NCBI GenBank assembly: GCA_015494295.1
Contig: WGBO01000063.1
Span: 1 to 32,858 of the forward strand
Length of the DNA stretch: 32,858 bases
Direction: 5' to 3'
Source: Gammaproteobacteria bacterium
GTDB taxonomy: Bacteria > Pseudomonadota > Gammaproteobacteria > DSM-19610
In this document: piece by piece, positions 10,433 to 19,518 of the stretch
Position numbering within the stretch: position 1 is the stretch's first letter
How the letters are laid out: each line of letters begins with the position of its first letter
Translations under genes and position numbers: made by a program
The notes under the pieces: model-generated
What the model was told of the DNA's origin: nothing
The model's input: the letters and a program-made list of their open reading frames with translations, nothing else
The model's database searches: none

Positions 10433-11716
10433 ATGCCGCGTCTCCAGTTGCACTGGCAGATACTGATTGCGCTGGTGCTGGCGGTGGTCGCAGGCCGCCT
10501 GAGCGGCACCGACGGCGGTCTGTTCGGCGTCGTGCTCTACCCGGTGTACGAGTTCACCGGCGCCCTGTTCATGAACGCGCTGAAAATGGTGATCGTGCCG
10601 CTGATCGTATCCAGCATCATCACCGGCGTGGCGGGTATCGGGGACACCCACGGGCTCGGGCGGCTGGGCGGCAAGACACTGCTGTTCTACATGGTGTCGA
10701 GCCTGTTGGCGATCGTGGTCGGCCTGATGTTCGTCAACTTCATCAGCCCCGGCATCATCGACGGGCAGCCCGCGCGTGAAGTGCTGGGTCTCAGCGAGAG
10801 CGCCGCCAGCGAAGCGGCGCAGAAGGTCGAGGGCCGCGGCGCATCCGATCTCACTGGCGTGTTTCTCAGCATGATTCCGCCCAACGTGGTCGCGGCCGCC
10901 GCCAACGGGCAGATGCTGGGGCTCATTTTTTTCAGCCTGCTGTTCGGATACTTCCTCACCCGCATCGACCGTGAGGCGGGTGACATCATATCGCGTTTCT
11001 GGTCGGGCATTGCCGACATCATGATGCTGATCACCGCGCTGATCATGAAGTTCGCGCCCATCGGCGTGTTCGGGCTGGTGGCCAGGACCGTGGCGAGTAT
11101 CGACGCCGAACAGCTCAACCAGCTTGCCTACACGCTCGGCAGCTTCACCCTCAGCGTGTTGCTGGCGCTGGCCTTCCATCTGTTCGTCACCCTGCCGCTG
11201 TTGCTGGCGCTGGTGGGGCGCGTCAACCCGGTGAGGCAGTTCCAGGCCATGCTGCCGGCCCTGCTGACGGCATTCTCCACGGCCTCGTCGTCCGCGACCC
11301 TGCCGCTGACCATGGAATGCGTGCGCGACAATGCGAAAGTATCCAACCGCACCGCCAGCTTCGTGCTGCCGCTGGGCGCCACCGTCAACATGGATGGCAC
11401 TGCGCTCTACGAATGCGTCGCCGCCATGTTCATCGCCCAGGCCTACGGTCTGCAACTGGATCTGGTGACGCAGTTCACCGTGGTGCTGGTGGCCCTGCTG
11501 ACCTCCATCGGTGTCGCCGGCATTCCCGCGGCCAGCCTGGTGGCCATCACTATCATCCTTGCCACCATCGGCCTGCCCGCCGAAGCCATCGGCCTGATCC
11601 TCGCCGTCGACCGCATCCTCGACATGTTTCGCACTTCCGTCAACGTCTTCAGTGACTCCTGCGGTGCCGTCATCATCGCCCGCACCGAAGGCGAACAACA
11701 GGTGCTTCGCCCCTGA
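10433..11716 (+). CDS. Dicarboxylate/amino acid:cation symporter (DAACS, GltP/DctA type)
   Basis: This is an inner-membrane secondary transporter that imports acidic amino acids or C4-dicarboxylates with H+ or Na+. The 427 residues carry the family signatures. The serine-rich tip of hairpin 1 is SSSAT (285-289), and the ion- and substrate-binding NMDGTA motif is at 319-324. The hairpin-2 stretch is AGIPAAS, and TM8 reads DRILDMFRTSVN with Arg400 and Asn404. In GltPh-type transporters the TM8 arginine binds the side-chain carboxylate, so an acidic substrate is expected; aspartate/glutamate versus succinate/malate cannot be decided here. It lies 10 bp after ppiD and ends before a palindromic terminator shared with fabI. 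Confidence 0.93.
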   Translation: MPRLQLHWQILIALVLAVVAGRLSGTDGGLFGVVLYPVYEFTGALFMNALKMVIVPLIVSSIITGVAGIGDTHGLGRLGGKTLLFYMVSSLLAIVVGLMFVNFISPGIIDGQPAREVLGLSESAASEAAQKVEGRGASDLTGVFLSMIPPNVVAAAANGQMLGLIFFSLLFGYFLTRIDREAGDIISRFWSGIADIMMLITALIMKFAPIGVFGLVARTVASIDAEQLNQLAYTLGSFTLSVLLALAFHLFVTLPLLLALVGRVNPVRQFQAMLPALLTAFSTASSSATLPLTMECVRDNAKVSNRTASFVLPLGATVNMDGTALYECVAAMFIAQAYGLQLDLVTQFTVVLVALLTSIGVAGIPAASLVAITIILATIGLPAEAIGLILAVDRILDMFRTSVNVFSDSCGAVIIARTEGEQQVLRP

Positions 11717-11750
11717 CCTCCCCGTGCCCCCTGACAAAGCGCTCGAAACA

Positions 11751-11795
11751 AAAAAGGGACGGAGGGATTAAATTTTAATCCCTCCGTCCCTTTTT
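11751..11795. terminator. 45-bp perfect palindrome, bidirectional terminator between the symporter gene and fabI
   Basis: The arms 11751-11772 and 11774-11795 are perfect 22-bp inverted repeats around a single T. They begin AAAAAGGGACGGAGGG and end with the complementary CCCTTTTT. The A and T flanks make it able to terminate both convergent genes. The body resembles REP-like repeats recalled from other gammaproteobacterial genomes. Confidence 0.85.
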
Positions 11796-11825
11796 CAGGT
11801 TCGGCAAGTCAATCCCGATCAACCG

Positions 11826-11856
11826 GGTCTGACCCCCTTGAAGGGGGACAGGTCAG
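11826..11856. repeat. Second palindromic element overlapping the fabI stop
   Basis: CTGAC (11829-11833) and GTCAG (11852-11856) flank CCCCCTT-G-AAGGGGG (11833-11847). The element includes GGGTCTGACCCC, a motif resembling REP elements linked to REP-associated tyrosine transposases. The fabI stop (11853-11855) lies inside the right arm. The repeat nature cannot be confirmed from one window. Confidence 0.5.
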
Positions 11857-12641
11857 TCGTCGAGGGGGGGCATGCCGGTGGTGTTGTAGCCGGCGTCGAC
11901 GTAGGTGATTTCGCCGGTGATGCCAGAGGCCAGATCGGAGCACAGGAAGGCGGCGACGTTGCCGACTTCGTCGATGGTAACGTTCTTGCGCAGCGGCGAG
12001 GTGCGCTCCATCAGGTCCAGCATCTTGCGGAAGTTGCTGATGCCGGCGGCGGCCAGGGTCTTGATCGGGCCGGCGGAGATGGCATTGACGCGGATGCCGT
12101 CGGGGCCGAGGCTCTGCGCCATGTAGCGCACGTTGGCTTCCAGGCTGGCCTTGGCGAGGCCCATGACATTGTAGTTGGGCATGGCTTTTTCGGCGCCGTA
12201 GTAGCTCAGGGTCAGCAGGGCGCCGTCGCGGCCTTCCATCATGCGGCAGCCAGCCTTGGCCAGCGCCGAGAAACTGTAGGAACTGATTTCATGTGCAACG
12301 CGGAAACCTTCGCGGCTGACGGATTCGAGGTAGTCGCCTTCCAGTTCCGTGCGTGGCGCGAACGCCACCGAGTGCACGATGATGTCGAGGTGGTCCCAGT
12401 AGTCGTCGAGGTGATCGAACACGGCATCGATCTGCTCGTCGTCCGAGACGTCGCAGGGCACGATGATCTCGGTGCCGCATTCGGCGGCCATTTTTTCGAC
12501 GCGATCACGCAGTTTGTCGTTCTGGTAGGTGAAGGCGAGTTCGGCGCCTTCGCGCTGCATGGCCTTGGCGATGCCCCAGGCAATCGACCGGTTGCTGGCG
12601 AGTCCAACGATGAGCGCACGTTTGCCGGTAAGAAATCCCAT
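11853..12641 (-). CDS. fabI: Enoyl-[acyl-carrier-protein] reductase (NADH) FabI
   Basis: FabI reduces trans-2-enoyl-ACP in the last step of each fatty-acid elongation cycle and is the triclosan/isoniazid-class target. The 262 residues form a Rossmann fold with the FabI-type nucleotide motif [13 protein letters not shown] (13-25). The catalytic residues are Tyr147, Tyr157 and Lys164 ([21 protein letters not shown]). The signature [12 protein letters not shown] follows, and the C-terminus is MPPLDD. At position 93 the protein has Ala (HSVAFAP), where E. coli has Gly93. The minus-strand start has GAGG about 12 bases upstream. The neighbours are convergent on one side and divergent on the other, so it is monocistronic. 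Confidence 0.98.
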   Translation of the reverse strand: MGFLTGKRALIVGLASNRSIAWGIAKAMQREGAELAFTYQNDKLRDRVEKMAAECGTEIIVPCDVSDDEQIDAVFDHLDDYWDHLDIIVHSVAFAPRTELEGDYLESVSREGFRVAHEISSYSFSALAKAGCRMMEGRDGALLTLSYYGAEKAMPNYNVMGLAKASLEANVRYMAQSLGPDGIRVNAISAGPIKTLAAAGISNFRKMLDLMERTSPLRKNVTIDEVGNVAAFLCSDLASGITGEITYVDAGYNTTGMPPLDD

Positions 12642-12735
12642 GGCGGCGTTTGACCTCTGTAATGGTGTTTGGTGGCGCTAAGGTACCGGAAAACCGGTGT
12701 GACTGGAAGTCCTGTGAAAGCGCCCCGGGGGCCCC

Positions 12736-12741
12736 TATAAT
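12736..12741 (+). promoter_or_regulatory. -10-like TATAAT immediately before the ABC operon
   Basis: TATAAT ends only eight bases before the ATG at 12750, so transcription would begin at about 12747-12749. The -35 region is poor (TGTGAA at 12713-12718). If functional, the first mRNA is leaderless or nearly so, and no Shine-Dalgarno sequence is visible. Confidence 0.4.
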
Positions 12742-12749
12742 CCGGCTTT

Positions 12750-14963
12750 ATGCATGTGCCATATAAACGCTTGGGTGGCCTGGGGCGGGTGCTCGGGGGG
12801 CTGGTGTGGGCGCTCGCCGGCCTGCTGCTCGGCGGTTGCGGCGATCAGCCCTGGAACAGTCCCTATCCGCCTAAGCAGGCCGGCAAGAATATCCTCTATT
12901 CTTCCTTCAGCGCGCGGCCCAAGCACCTGGATCCCGCCCAGTCCTACAGTTCCAACGAGGTGGTGTTCACCGGCCAGATCTATGAGCCGCCCCTGCAGTA
13001 TCATTTTCTTCGCCGCCCCTACGAGCTTGAGGCATTGACGGCGACGCGGGTGCCGGAGCCCTACTACCTCGACGCCAAGGGCAGGCGGCTGGAGGCGGGC
13101 GCGCCCGACGACGCCATCGCATTCAGCGTCTACGATATCGAGATCAGGCCGGGCATCCGCTACCAGCCGCACCCGGCATTCGCGCGCGACGGGCAGGGGC
13201 GTTTTGTCTACCACGCGCTCGACGAGGACGACCTCGAGGATATCGACACGCTGTCTGACTTCCCCCTCACCGGCAGCCGCGAACTGGTCGCCGCCGACTA
13301 CGTATATGAGATCAAGCGGCTCGCCCACCCGCACCTGCACTCGCCGATCTTTGGCCTGATGGCCGACTACATCGTCGGCCTGAAGGCATACGCGACGACG
13401 CTGCGCCAGGCCTGGGATGAACAGGAAAAACAGGGCGCGCGTCCGGTGGTGCTGAAACTTTCGGACTTTCCGCTGCAGGGCGCCCGGGTGCTGGATCGTT
13501 ACCGTTACCGGGTCACGGTGCGCGGCAAGTATCCCCAGTTCCGTTACTGGCTGGCGATGCCGTTCTTCGCGCCGGTGCCCTGGGAGGCAGATGTGTTCTA
13601 CAGTCAGCCGGGCATGAAGGAACGCAATATCACCCTCGACTGGTACCCGGTCGGGACCGGCCCCTACATGCTGACGGTGAACAACCCCAATCGCCAGATG
13701 GTGCTGGAACGCAACCCGAATTTCCGTGGCGAGCGTTACCCCGATGCGGGGGAAGCGGGCGACCGGGAAGCCGGCTTCCTGGACGACGCCGGGCGCGAGA
13801 TGCCGTTCATCGACAAGGTGATCTACAGCCTGGAGAAGGAAGCCATTCCCACCTGGAACAAGTTTCTGCAGGGCTACTATGACGCGTCCGGCGTCAGTTC
13901 CGACAGCTTCGACCAGGCCATCCAGGTCGGGAGCAGCGGCAGTATTTCGCTGACGCCGGAGTTGCGCGAGCGCGGCATCCACCTCAACACGGCGGTGGCC
14001 ACCTCGATCTATTACATGGGCTTCAACATGCTCGACCCGGTGGTGGGTGGAGACAGCGAGCGCGCCCGCCTGTTGCGCCGCGCCATCAGCATCGCCATGG
14101 ACTACGAGGAATTCATCTCGATATTCGCCAACGGCCGCGGCATACCGGCGCAGGGTCCGCTGCCGCCGGGCATCTTCGGTCACCGTGAGGGGCGCGAGGG
14201 CGTCAACCCCTATATCTATACCTGGGGGGCGCGTGGACCGCAGCGCAAACCCATCGAGGAAGCGCGGCGCCTGATGGCGAAGGCAGGCTACCCGGACGGC
14301 CGCGACATCGAAACCGGCAAGCCGCTGGTGCTGTACCTGGACGCCACCGGCGGCGGTCCTGACGATTCGGCGCGCCAGAACTGGATACGCAAGCAGTTCG
14401 CCAAACTCGACATCCAGTTGCAGATCCGCAATACCGACTACAACCGTTTTCAGGACAAGATGCTCAAGGGCACGGCGCAGATTTTCCAGTGGGGCTGGAA
14501 CGCCGACTACCCGGACCCGGAAAACTTCCTGTTCCTGCTGTATGGCAAGAATGCAAAGTTCCGGCACAACGGCGAGAACGCGGCCAACTACAGCAACCCG
14601 GAGTACGACCGCCTGTTCGAGCAGATGAAGAACATGGAGAACGGCCCGCGCCGGCAGCAGATCATCGACCGCATGATCGATATCCTGCGCCGCGACGCGC
14701 CGTGGGTGTTCGGTTTTCACCCCAAGCAGTTCGTGCTCTACCACGACTGGTACTACAACGCCAAGCCCAACCTGATGGCGAACAACACGCTGAAATACAA
14801 GCGCCTCGACCCACTGCTGCGCGAACAGAAACGGCGGGAGTGGAATCGCCCCATTGTCTGGCCGCTGGGCCTGATGGCGTTGCTGCTGGTGGCGATGATC
14901 GTGCCGGCGGTAGTCGCCTACCGGCGCCACGAGAACCGGCGCATGCTGGTGGAGGCGGACTGA
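12750..14963 (+). CDS. Peptide-type ABC transporter substrate-binding lipoprotein (family 5) with C-terminal membrane anchor
   Basis: This is the periplasmic solute-binding component of an oligopeptide/dipeptide-type importer. The product has 737 residues, longer than the usual 500-600. The N-terminal signal (KRLGGLGRVLGG then a hydrophobic core) ends in LGGC with lipidation Cys30. A family 5 binding domain spans about 45-690, with LDWYPVGTGPYMLTVNN and LERNPNFRGERYP typical of the fold. After it, residues 702-723 (IVWPLGLMALLLVAMIVPAVVA) form a clear transmembrane helix followed by a basic tail YRRHENRR, which is unusual for this family. The stop overlaps the next start (TGATG). Ligand specificity cannot be read. 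A GTG at 12756 is an alternative start. Confidence 0.88.
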   Translation: MHVPYKRLGGLGRVLGGLVWALAGLLLGGCGDQPWNSPYPPKQAGKNILYSSFSARPKHLDPAQSYSSNEVVFTGQIYEPPLQYHFLRRPYELEALTATRVPEPYYLDAKGRRLEAGAPDDAIAFSVYDIEIRPGIRYQPHPAFARDGQGRFVYHALDEDDLEDIDTLSDFPLTGSRELVAADYVYEIKRLAHPHLHSPIFGLMADYIVGLKAYATTLRQAWDEQEKQGARPVVLKLSDFPLQGARVLDRYRYRVTVRGKYPQFRYWLAMPFFAPVPWEADVFYSQPGMKERNITLDWYPVGTGPYMLTVNNPNRQMVLERNPNFRGERYPDAGEAGDREAGFLDDAGREMPFIDKVIYSLEKEAIPTWNKFLQGYYDASGVSSDSFDQAIQVGSSGSISLTPELRERGIHLNTAVATSIYYMGFNMLDPVVGGDSERARLLRRAISIAMDYEEFISIFANGRGIPAQGPLPPGIFGHREGREGVNPYIYTWGARGPQRKPIEEARRLMAKAGYPDGRDIETGKPLVLYLDATGGGPDDSARQNWIRKQFAKLDIQLQIRNTDYNRFQDKMLKGTAQIFQWGWNADYPDPENFLFLLYGKNAKFRHNGENAANYSNPEYDRLFEQMKNMENGPRRQQIIDRMIDILRRDAPWVFGFHPKQFVLYHDWYYNAKPNLMANNTLKYKRLDPLLREQKRREWNRPIVWPLGLMALLLVAMIVPAVVAYRRHENRRMLVEAD

Positions 14964-15940
14964 TGCTGGCCTATATCGCCCGCCGCCTGCTGTACGCCGT
15001 TCCGATCCTGATCGGGGTGAACCTGATTACCTTCGTGCTGTTCTTCGTGGTGAACAGCCCCGACGACGTCGCGCGCATGCACCTGGGCATGAAGCACGTG
15101 ACGCCCGAAGCCATAGAGAAATGGAAGGAGGAACACGGCTACGACCAGCCGCTGCTGTACAACGCGGACGAGCAGGGGGTGGCGAAACTGACCGACACCA
15201 TCTTCTTTGAGAAATCCGTCAAGCTGTTTGCCTTCGACTTCGGTTCCTCCGACGCCGGACGCGATATCGGTGACGACATCAGCCAGCGCATGTGGCCGAG
15301 TCTCGCCATCGCCGTGCCCACCCTGTTGCTGGGCCTGCTGGTTCACATCAGTTTCGCCATGTTGCTGGCGTTTTTCCGTGGCACCTACCTGGACCTGTCC
15401 GGGGTGGTGCTGACGGTGATCCTGATGTCCATCTCCGGCCTGTTCTACATCATCGGCGGGCAGTACCTGTTCAGCAAGGTATTGCACCTGGTGCCCATCT
15501 CCGGCTACGAGCCGGGCTGGCAGGCCTGGCGGTTCGTGCTGCTGCCGGTGCTGATCGGCGTGTTCTCCGGTCTCGGTTCCAGCGGGCGCTGGTACCGTAC
15601 CATCTTCCTCGAAGAGATAGGGCGAGACTATGTCCGCACTGCGCGCGCCAAGGGCGTGCCCGAACTCAAACTGCTGTTCACCCACGTGCTGCAGAACGCC
15701 ATGGTTCCGATTCTCACCGGCGTGGTGGCGGTGTTGCCGCTGTTGTTCATGGGCAGCCTGATCATGGAATCGTTCTTCGGCATTCCCGGGCTGGGCAGCT
15801 ACACCATCGAGGCGATCCAGACCCAGGACTTCGCCATCGTGCGCGCCATGGTATTTCTGGGTTCGGTGCTGTACATCATCGGGCTGCTGCTCACCGATCT
15901 GTCCTACACGCTGGTCGACCCGAGGATACGCCTGTCATGA
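14963..15940 (+). CDS. Peptide-type ABC transporter permease (DppB/OppB/YejB class)
   Basis: This is the first inner-membrane channel subunit of the importer, 325 residues. TM1 (about 9-28, AVPILIGVNLITFVLFFVV) is followed by a charged periplasmic insertion (about 30-100), then the BPD-type permease core with about five helices. The cytoplasmic coupling (EAA) loop is DYVRTARAKGVPEL near residues 222-235. The C-terminus LVDPRIRLS matches the family. Its start overlaps the binding-protein stop (TGATG) and its stop overlaps the next start (ATGA), indicating translational coupling. The order binding protein-permease-permease-ATPase matches Yej/Opp operons. Confidence 0.93.
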   Translation: MLAYIARRLLYAVPILIGVNLITFVLFFVVNSPDDVARMHLGMKHVTPEAIEKWKEEHGYDQPLLYNADEQGVAKLTDTIFFEKSVKLFAFDFGSSDAGRDIGDDISQRMWPSLAIAVPTLLLGLLVHISFAMLLAFFRGTYLDLSGVVLTVILMSISGLFYIIGGQYLFSKVLHLVPISGYEPGWQAWRFVLLPVLIGVFSGLGSSGRWYRTIFLEEIGRDYVRTARAKGVPELKLLFTHVLQNAMVPILTGVVAVLPLLFMGSLIMESFFGIPGLGSYTIEAIQTQDFAIVRAMVFLGSVLYIIGLLLTDLSYTLVDPRIRLS

Positions 15941-17343
15941 TCAAGCCGGTGATCCTGTGGACCGACGCGCTGGTGTTCCTGCTGGTGGGCATCGTTGTCG
16001 TCTTCGCGTTCTACGCGCGCCGTCACGAACACCTGCGCGCGCCCTGGCGAGAGGTGGTGCGCGGCCGTATCGCGGTGGCCTCGCTGGTGGTGCTGGCCTT
16101 CTATACCCTCACCGGGCTGCTCGATTCGGTACACTACCGCAAGGCCCTGCCCATGCAGGACGGCCAGGTCGAGGTGCAGTACGGCGGCGAGGTGTTCAGC
16201 CTGCTGGATGCGCTGCTCGGCGATGTCGGCAGCCAGGTGGAGAAGACCTACTCGGCTCCCTTCGCCTACACCTTGTACACGCGCGAAACGGTGGTCGACG
16301 AAAACGGCGTGCAGAAACGCATCTTTCCGCGCCTGAAGTACGGCGGCGCGCACCTCGACGACCCGGCAACGCAGCGGGGCGCCGACATCGCCGCGCGCTC
16401 GCTGGCGGCGCTGTGGCAGGCGCTGGCGTTCATGCTGGTGCTGACCCTGCTGTTGTCGCTGTGGCTGGCCGGGCGGTGGCGGCTTTCGCCGGCGCGCGCC
16501 CTGCGCCGCCTGCTTCGTGGTGACAGCGATGTGCCCTGGCGAACCGCGCTGTTCACGATTTTCCTGTTCGCTCTGCTGGCCGCGCTGATCGTCAACCTGG
16601 CCAGCGCCTGGCACGTGCTGGGCACCGACAAGGTCGGCAAGGACGTGCTCTACCAGACACTCAAAAGTGTTCGCACCGGGCTGGTCATCGGCACCCTGAC
16701 GACCCTGATCATGTTGCCGTTCGCGGTCACGCTGGGAATGATGGCGGGGTATTTTCGCGGCTGGGTCGACGACGTGATCCAGTATCTTTACACCACCCTC
16801 AACTCGATCCCGGGCGTGCTGTTGATCGCGGCGTCGGTGCTGATGATGCAGGTGTACATGGACACCCACCCGGAGCTGTTCGAGACCATGGCGGAACGCG
16901 CCGACCTGCGGTTGCTGTTCCTGTGCCTGATACTCGGCATCACCAGCTGGACGGGCCTGTGCCGCCTGTTGCGCGGCGAGACGCTGAAGTTGCGCGAGCT
17001 GGACTACGTGCAGGCCGCCAACGCCTTCGGGGTGGCGCGACGGGTGATTCTGGTGCGGCACCTGTTGCCGAACCTGATGCACCTGGTGCTGATCGCGGTG
17101 GTGATCGACTTCAGCGGGCTGGTGCTCGCCGAGGCGGTATTGTCCTACGTGGGCGTCGGCGTCGACCCGACCACCATGAGCTGGGGCAATATGATCAACC
17201 GCGCGCGCCTGGAGATGGCGCGCGAACCCATGGTGTGGTGGTCGCTGCTGGCCGCCTTCAGTTTCATGTTCACACTGGTGCTTGCGGCCAACCTGTTTTC
17301 CGACGCGGTGCGCGACGCCTTCGACCCCCGGTTGCGGCGGTAA
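15937..17343 (+). CDS. Peptide-type ABC transporter permease (DppC/OppC/YejE class) with long N-terminal extension
   Basis: This is the second channel subunit, 468 residues, whereas the family is usually about 290-340. The canonical portion starts around residue 209. It has the DppC-type LGTDKVGKDVLYQTL at about 228-242, where related proteins have it near residue 60-70. The coupling loop follows (DYVQAANAFGVARRVIL) and the C-terminus is DAFDPRLRR. The extra roughly 160 residues hold two helices (about 9-26 and 47-64), a hydrophilic segment of about 95 residues, and a third helix (about 162-183). The start overlaps the previous stop (ATGA), and an earlier in-frame ATG inside the first permease is not credible. 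The extension's role is unknown. Confidence 0.9.
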   Translation: MIKPVILWTDALVFLLVGIVVVFAFYARRHEHLRAPWREVVRGRIAVASLVVLAFYTLTGLLDSVHYRKALPMQDGQVEVQYGGEVFSLLDALLGDVGSQVEKTYSAPFAYTLYTRETVVDENGVQKRIFPRLKYGGAHLDDPATQRGADIAARSLAALWQALAFMLVLTLLLSLWLAGRWRLSPARALRRLLRGDSDVPWRTALFTIFLFALLAALIVNLASAWHVLGTDKVGKDVLYQTLKSVRTGLVIGTLTTLIMLPFAVTLGMMAGYFRGWVDDVIQYLYTTLNSIPGVLLIAASVLMMQVYMDTHPELFETMAERADLRLLFLCLILGITSWTGLCRLLRGETLKLRELDYVQAANAFGVARRVILVRHLLPNLMHLVLIAVVIDFSGLVLAEAVLSYVGVGVDPTTMSWGNMINRARLEMAREPMVWWSLLAAFSFMFTLVLAANLFSDAVRDAFDPRLRR

Positions 17344-17346
17344 CCC

Positions 17347-19365
17347 ATGACCCAGACATTACTCGACGTCAGGAATCTCAAGGTCCGGCTCGGTCGCGGC
17401 GGCAATGCGGTGCGGCCGGTGGACGGTGTCAGCTTCAGCATTGCGCGCGGTGAAACCTTTGCCCTGCTCGGCGAGTCGGGCTGCGGCAAGTCGATGACGG
17501 CCCTGTCGCTGTTGCGCCTGTTGCCGCAGCCGGCCGGTGAGATCACCGGCGGTTCGGTCAGGCTCGACGGCGAGGAGTTGCTGGCCCAGCCGGAGTCCGG
17601 CATGCGCAGTATCCGCGGCGGACGTATCGCCATGATCTTCCAGGAGCCGCAGACATCGCTGAACCCGGTGATGACCGTCGGCGCGCAGATCGCCGAGAGT
17701 CTGGCGCTGCACAAGCAGATGTTCGGCGATGCCGCGCGCGCCGAGGTGATCCGCCTGCTCGACGCGGTGGGCATACCCGATGCGCCACGTCGTTACGGCG
17801 AGTACCCGCACCAGTTGTCGGGCGGCATGAAGCAGCGCGTGATGATCGCCATGGCGCTGGCCGGTGACCCGGAACTTCTGATCGCCGACGAGCCGACCAC
17901 CGCCCTGGACGTGACCATCCAGGCGCAGGTGCTGGAACTGATCGCCGGGTTGCAGCGCGAGCGCGGCATGGCGGTGTTGCTCATCACGCACGACCTTGGT
18001 GTGGTGGCCGGGATGGCCGACCAGGTGGCGGTGATGTACGCCGGGCAGATCGTCGAGCAGGGGCCGCGCGACCTGTTCTATGCCGAGCCGCGGCACCCGT
18101 ACAGCCGCAAGCTGTTCGCGGCGCTACCCGACAGCAGCAAGCGCGACCGCCGCCTGACCGTCATTCCCGGAACGGTGCCGCCGCTCAACCAGGCGTTTCA
18201 CGCCTGCCGCTTCGCGGAGCGTTGCGACCGCGCCTGGGACCTGTGCCGCCGGCGCGAGCCGGGCTGGTTCGAACTGGCCGCGCGGCGCGGGGTGCGTTGC
18301 CACCTTGCCGATCCCGGGGTTGAGGCGCCGCCGGAGGCTGGCAGCGGGGCGGATGAAGAGGAACGGCACGTGGCCGCGCCCGCCGACGGCGCCGGGCACG
18401 AGCTGTTGTCGGTCACCGACCTGAAGGTGCACTTCCCGATCCAGAAAGGTTTCTTCCGGCGCACGGTGGGTTATGTCCGCGCCGTCGATGGCGTCAGTCT
18501 GAGCATCCCGCGCGGCGAGACCCTGGCGCTGGTGGGTGAGTCCGGTTGCGGCAAGACCACCGCTGGCAAGGGCATCCTGCAATTGCTGCGGCCGACGGGC
18601 GGGCGGGTATGTTTCGAGGGAACCAACCTGTTGGAACTGAAGGGCGAGGCGCTGAGGCGCCGGCGTTCGGAATTCCAGATAATATTTCAGGACCCGTTTT
18701 CGTCCATGAACCCGCGCATGACGGTGGGTGACATCATCGAGGAGGGCATGGTGGCCCAGCGCATCGGTGGCACGGCATCGCAGCGGCGCGAGCGGGTCGA
18801 GCGCCTGCTGGAGCAGGTCGGCATGCGCCCCGAGCACCGTAGCCGCTATCCGCACCAGTTTTCCGGCGGGCAGCGTCAGCGCATCTGTATCGCGCGCGCG
18901 CTGGCTGTCGATCCCAGGCTGATCGTGTGCGACGAGCCGACCAGCGCCCTGGATGTATCGGTGCAGGCGCAGATCCTGAATCTGCTCAAGGATCTTCAGG
19001 GACAGCTCGGCCTGTCCTATCTGTTCATCACCCACGATCTGTCCGTGGTGTCCTATCTCGCCGACCGGGTGGCGGTGATGTATCTCGGCCGTATCGTCGA
19101 GGAGGGGCGCGTCGACGACGTCCTCGACAGGGCGCGGCATCCTTACACGCAGGCCCTGCTCTCCGCCGTGCCTGCCCTGGACAAGGACACGCAGCGCGAA
19201 ATCATCCGGCTCGAAGGTGACATGCCGTCGCCCGCCAATCCTCCCGCCGGCTGCCACTTCCACCCACGCTGTCCGCACGCCATGGACATATGCCGCGTCC
19301 GCTATCCCGACACGGAAGCGCTCAGTCCCACCCACACCGCCCGCTGCCACCTCCTCACTTCCTGA
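17347..19365 (+). CDS. Peptide-type ABC transporter double ATPase (YejF/GsiA-like DppD-DppF fusion)
   Basis: One 672-residue protein carries both nucleotide-binding domains that separate DppD and DppF proteins would supply. The first domain has Walker A GESGCGKS (42-49), signature LSGGMKQR and Walker [13 protein letters not shown]. The second has Walker A GESGCGKT (397-404), FSGGQRQR and [12 protein letters not shown]. Each is followed by an oligopeptide-transporter C-terminal (HPN/zinc-like) region with Cys-rich stretches ([16 protein letters not shown] and [15 protein letters not shown]). The gene starts three bases after the permease stop. These details make it the energy unit of the four-gene importer. 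Confidence 0.95.
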   Translation: MTQTLLDVRNLKVRLGRGGNAVRPVDGVSFSIARGETFALLGESGCGKSMTALSLLRLLPQPAGEITGGSVRLDGEELLAQPESGMRSIRGGRIAMIFQEPQTSLNPVMTVGAQIAESLALHKQMFGDAARAEVIRLLDAVGIPDAPRRYGEYPHQLSGGMKQRVMIAMALAGDPELLIADEPTTALDVTIQAQVLELIAGLQRERGMAVLLITHDLGVVAGMADQVAVMYAGQIVEQGPRDLFYAEPRHPYSRKLFAALPDSSKRDRRLTVIPGTVPPLNQAFHACRFAERCDRAWDLCRRREPGWFELAARRGVRCHLADPGVEAPPEAGSGADEEERHVAAPADGAGHELLSVTDLKVHFPIQKGFFRRTVGYVRAVDGVSLSIPRGETLALVGESGCGKTTAGKGILQLLRPTGGRVCFEGTNLLELKGEALRRRRSEFQIIFQDPFSSMNPRMTVGDIIEEGMVAQRIGGTASQRRERVERLLEQVGMRPEHRSRYPHQFSGGQRQRICIARALAVDPRLIVCDEPTSALDVSVQAQILNLLKDLQGQLGLSYLFITHDLSVVSYLADRVAVMYLGRIVEEGRVDDVLDRARHPYTQALLSAVPALDKDTQREIIRLEGDMPSPANPPAGCHFHPRCPHAMDICRVRYPDTEALSPTHTARCHLLTS

Positions 19366-19394
19366 AAAGGAGAGGGAGGCAATTCCGGACCATT

Positions 19395-19423
19395 CGGCCA
19401 GCGCCCGTTGCCGGCCGTCTTTT
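19395..19423 (+). terminator. Weak terminator candidate after the ABC operon
   Basis: CGGCC (19395-19399) pairs with GGCCG (19413-19417) ahead of TCTTTT. An alternative stem, GCGCCC (19401-19406) with GGGCGC (19424-19429), would exclude it. The short stem makes this uncertain. Confidence 0.3.
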
Positions 19424-19518
19424 GGGCGCGATCCATGGAAAGGGTGGGGGATTCATGCAGCGGGAGGGGGGCGTGGTAAACTGCGGCACTTCGTGTTTAC
19501 GGGACAGGAATAACAATC

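Noticed and set aside
12750..19365. The ABC operon as an antibiotic or microcin uptake island
   Set aside because: The gene order and motifs match Yej/Opp peptide importers, but nothing nearby marks a biosynthetic or immunity function, and base composition is like the surroundings.
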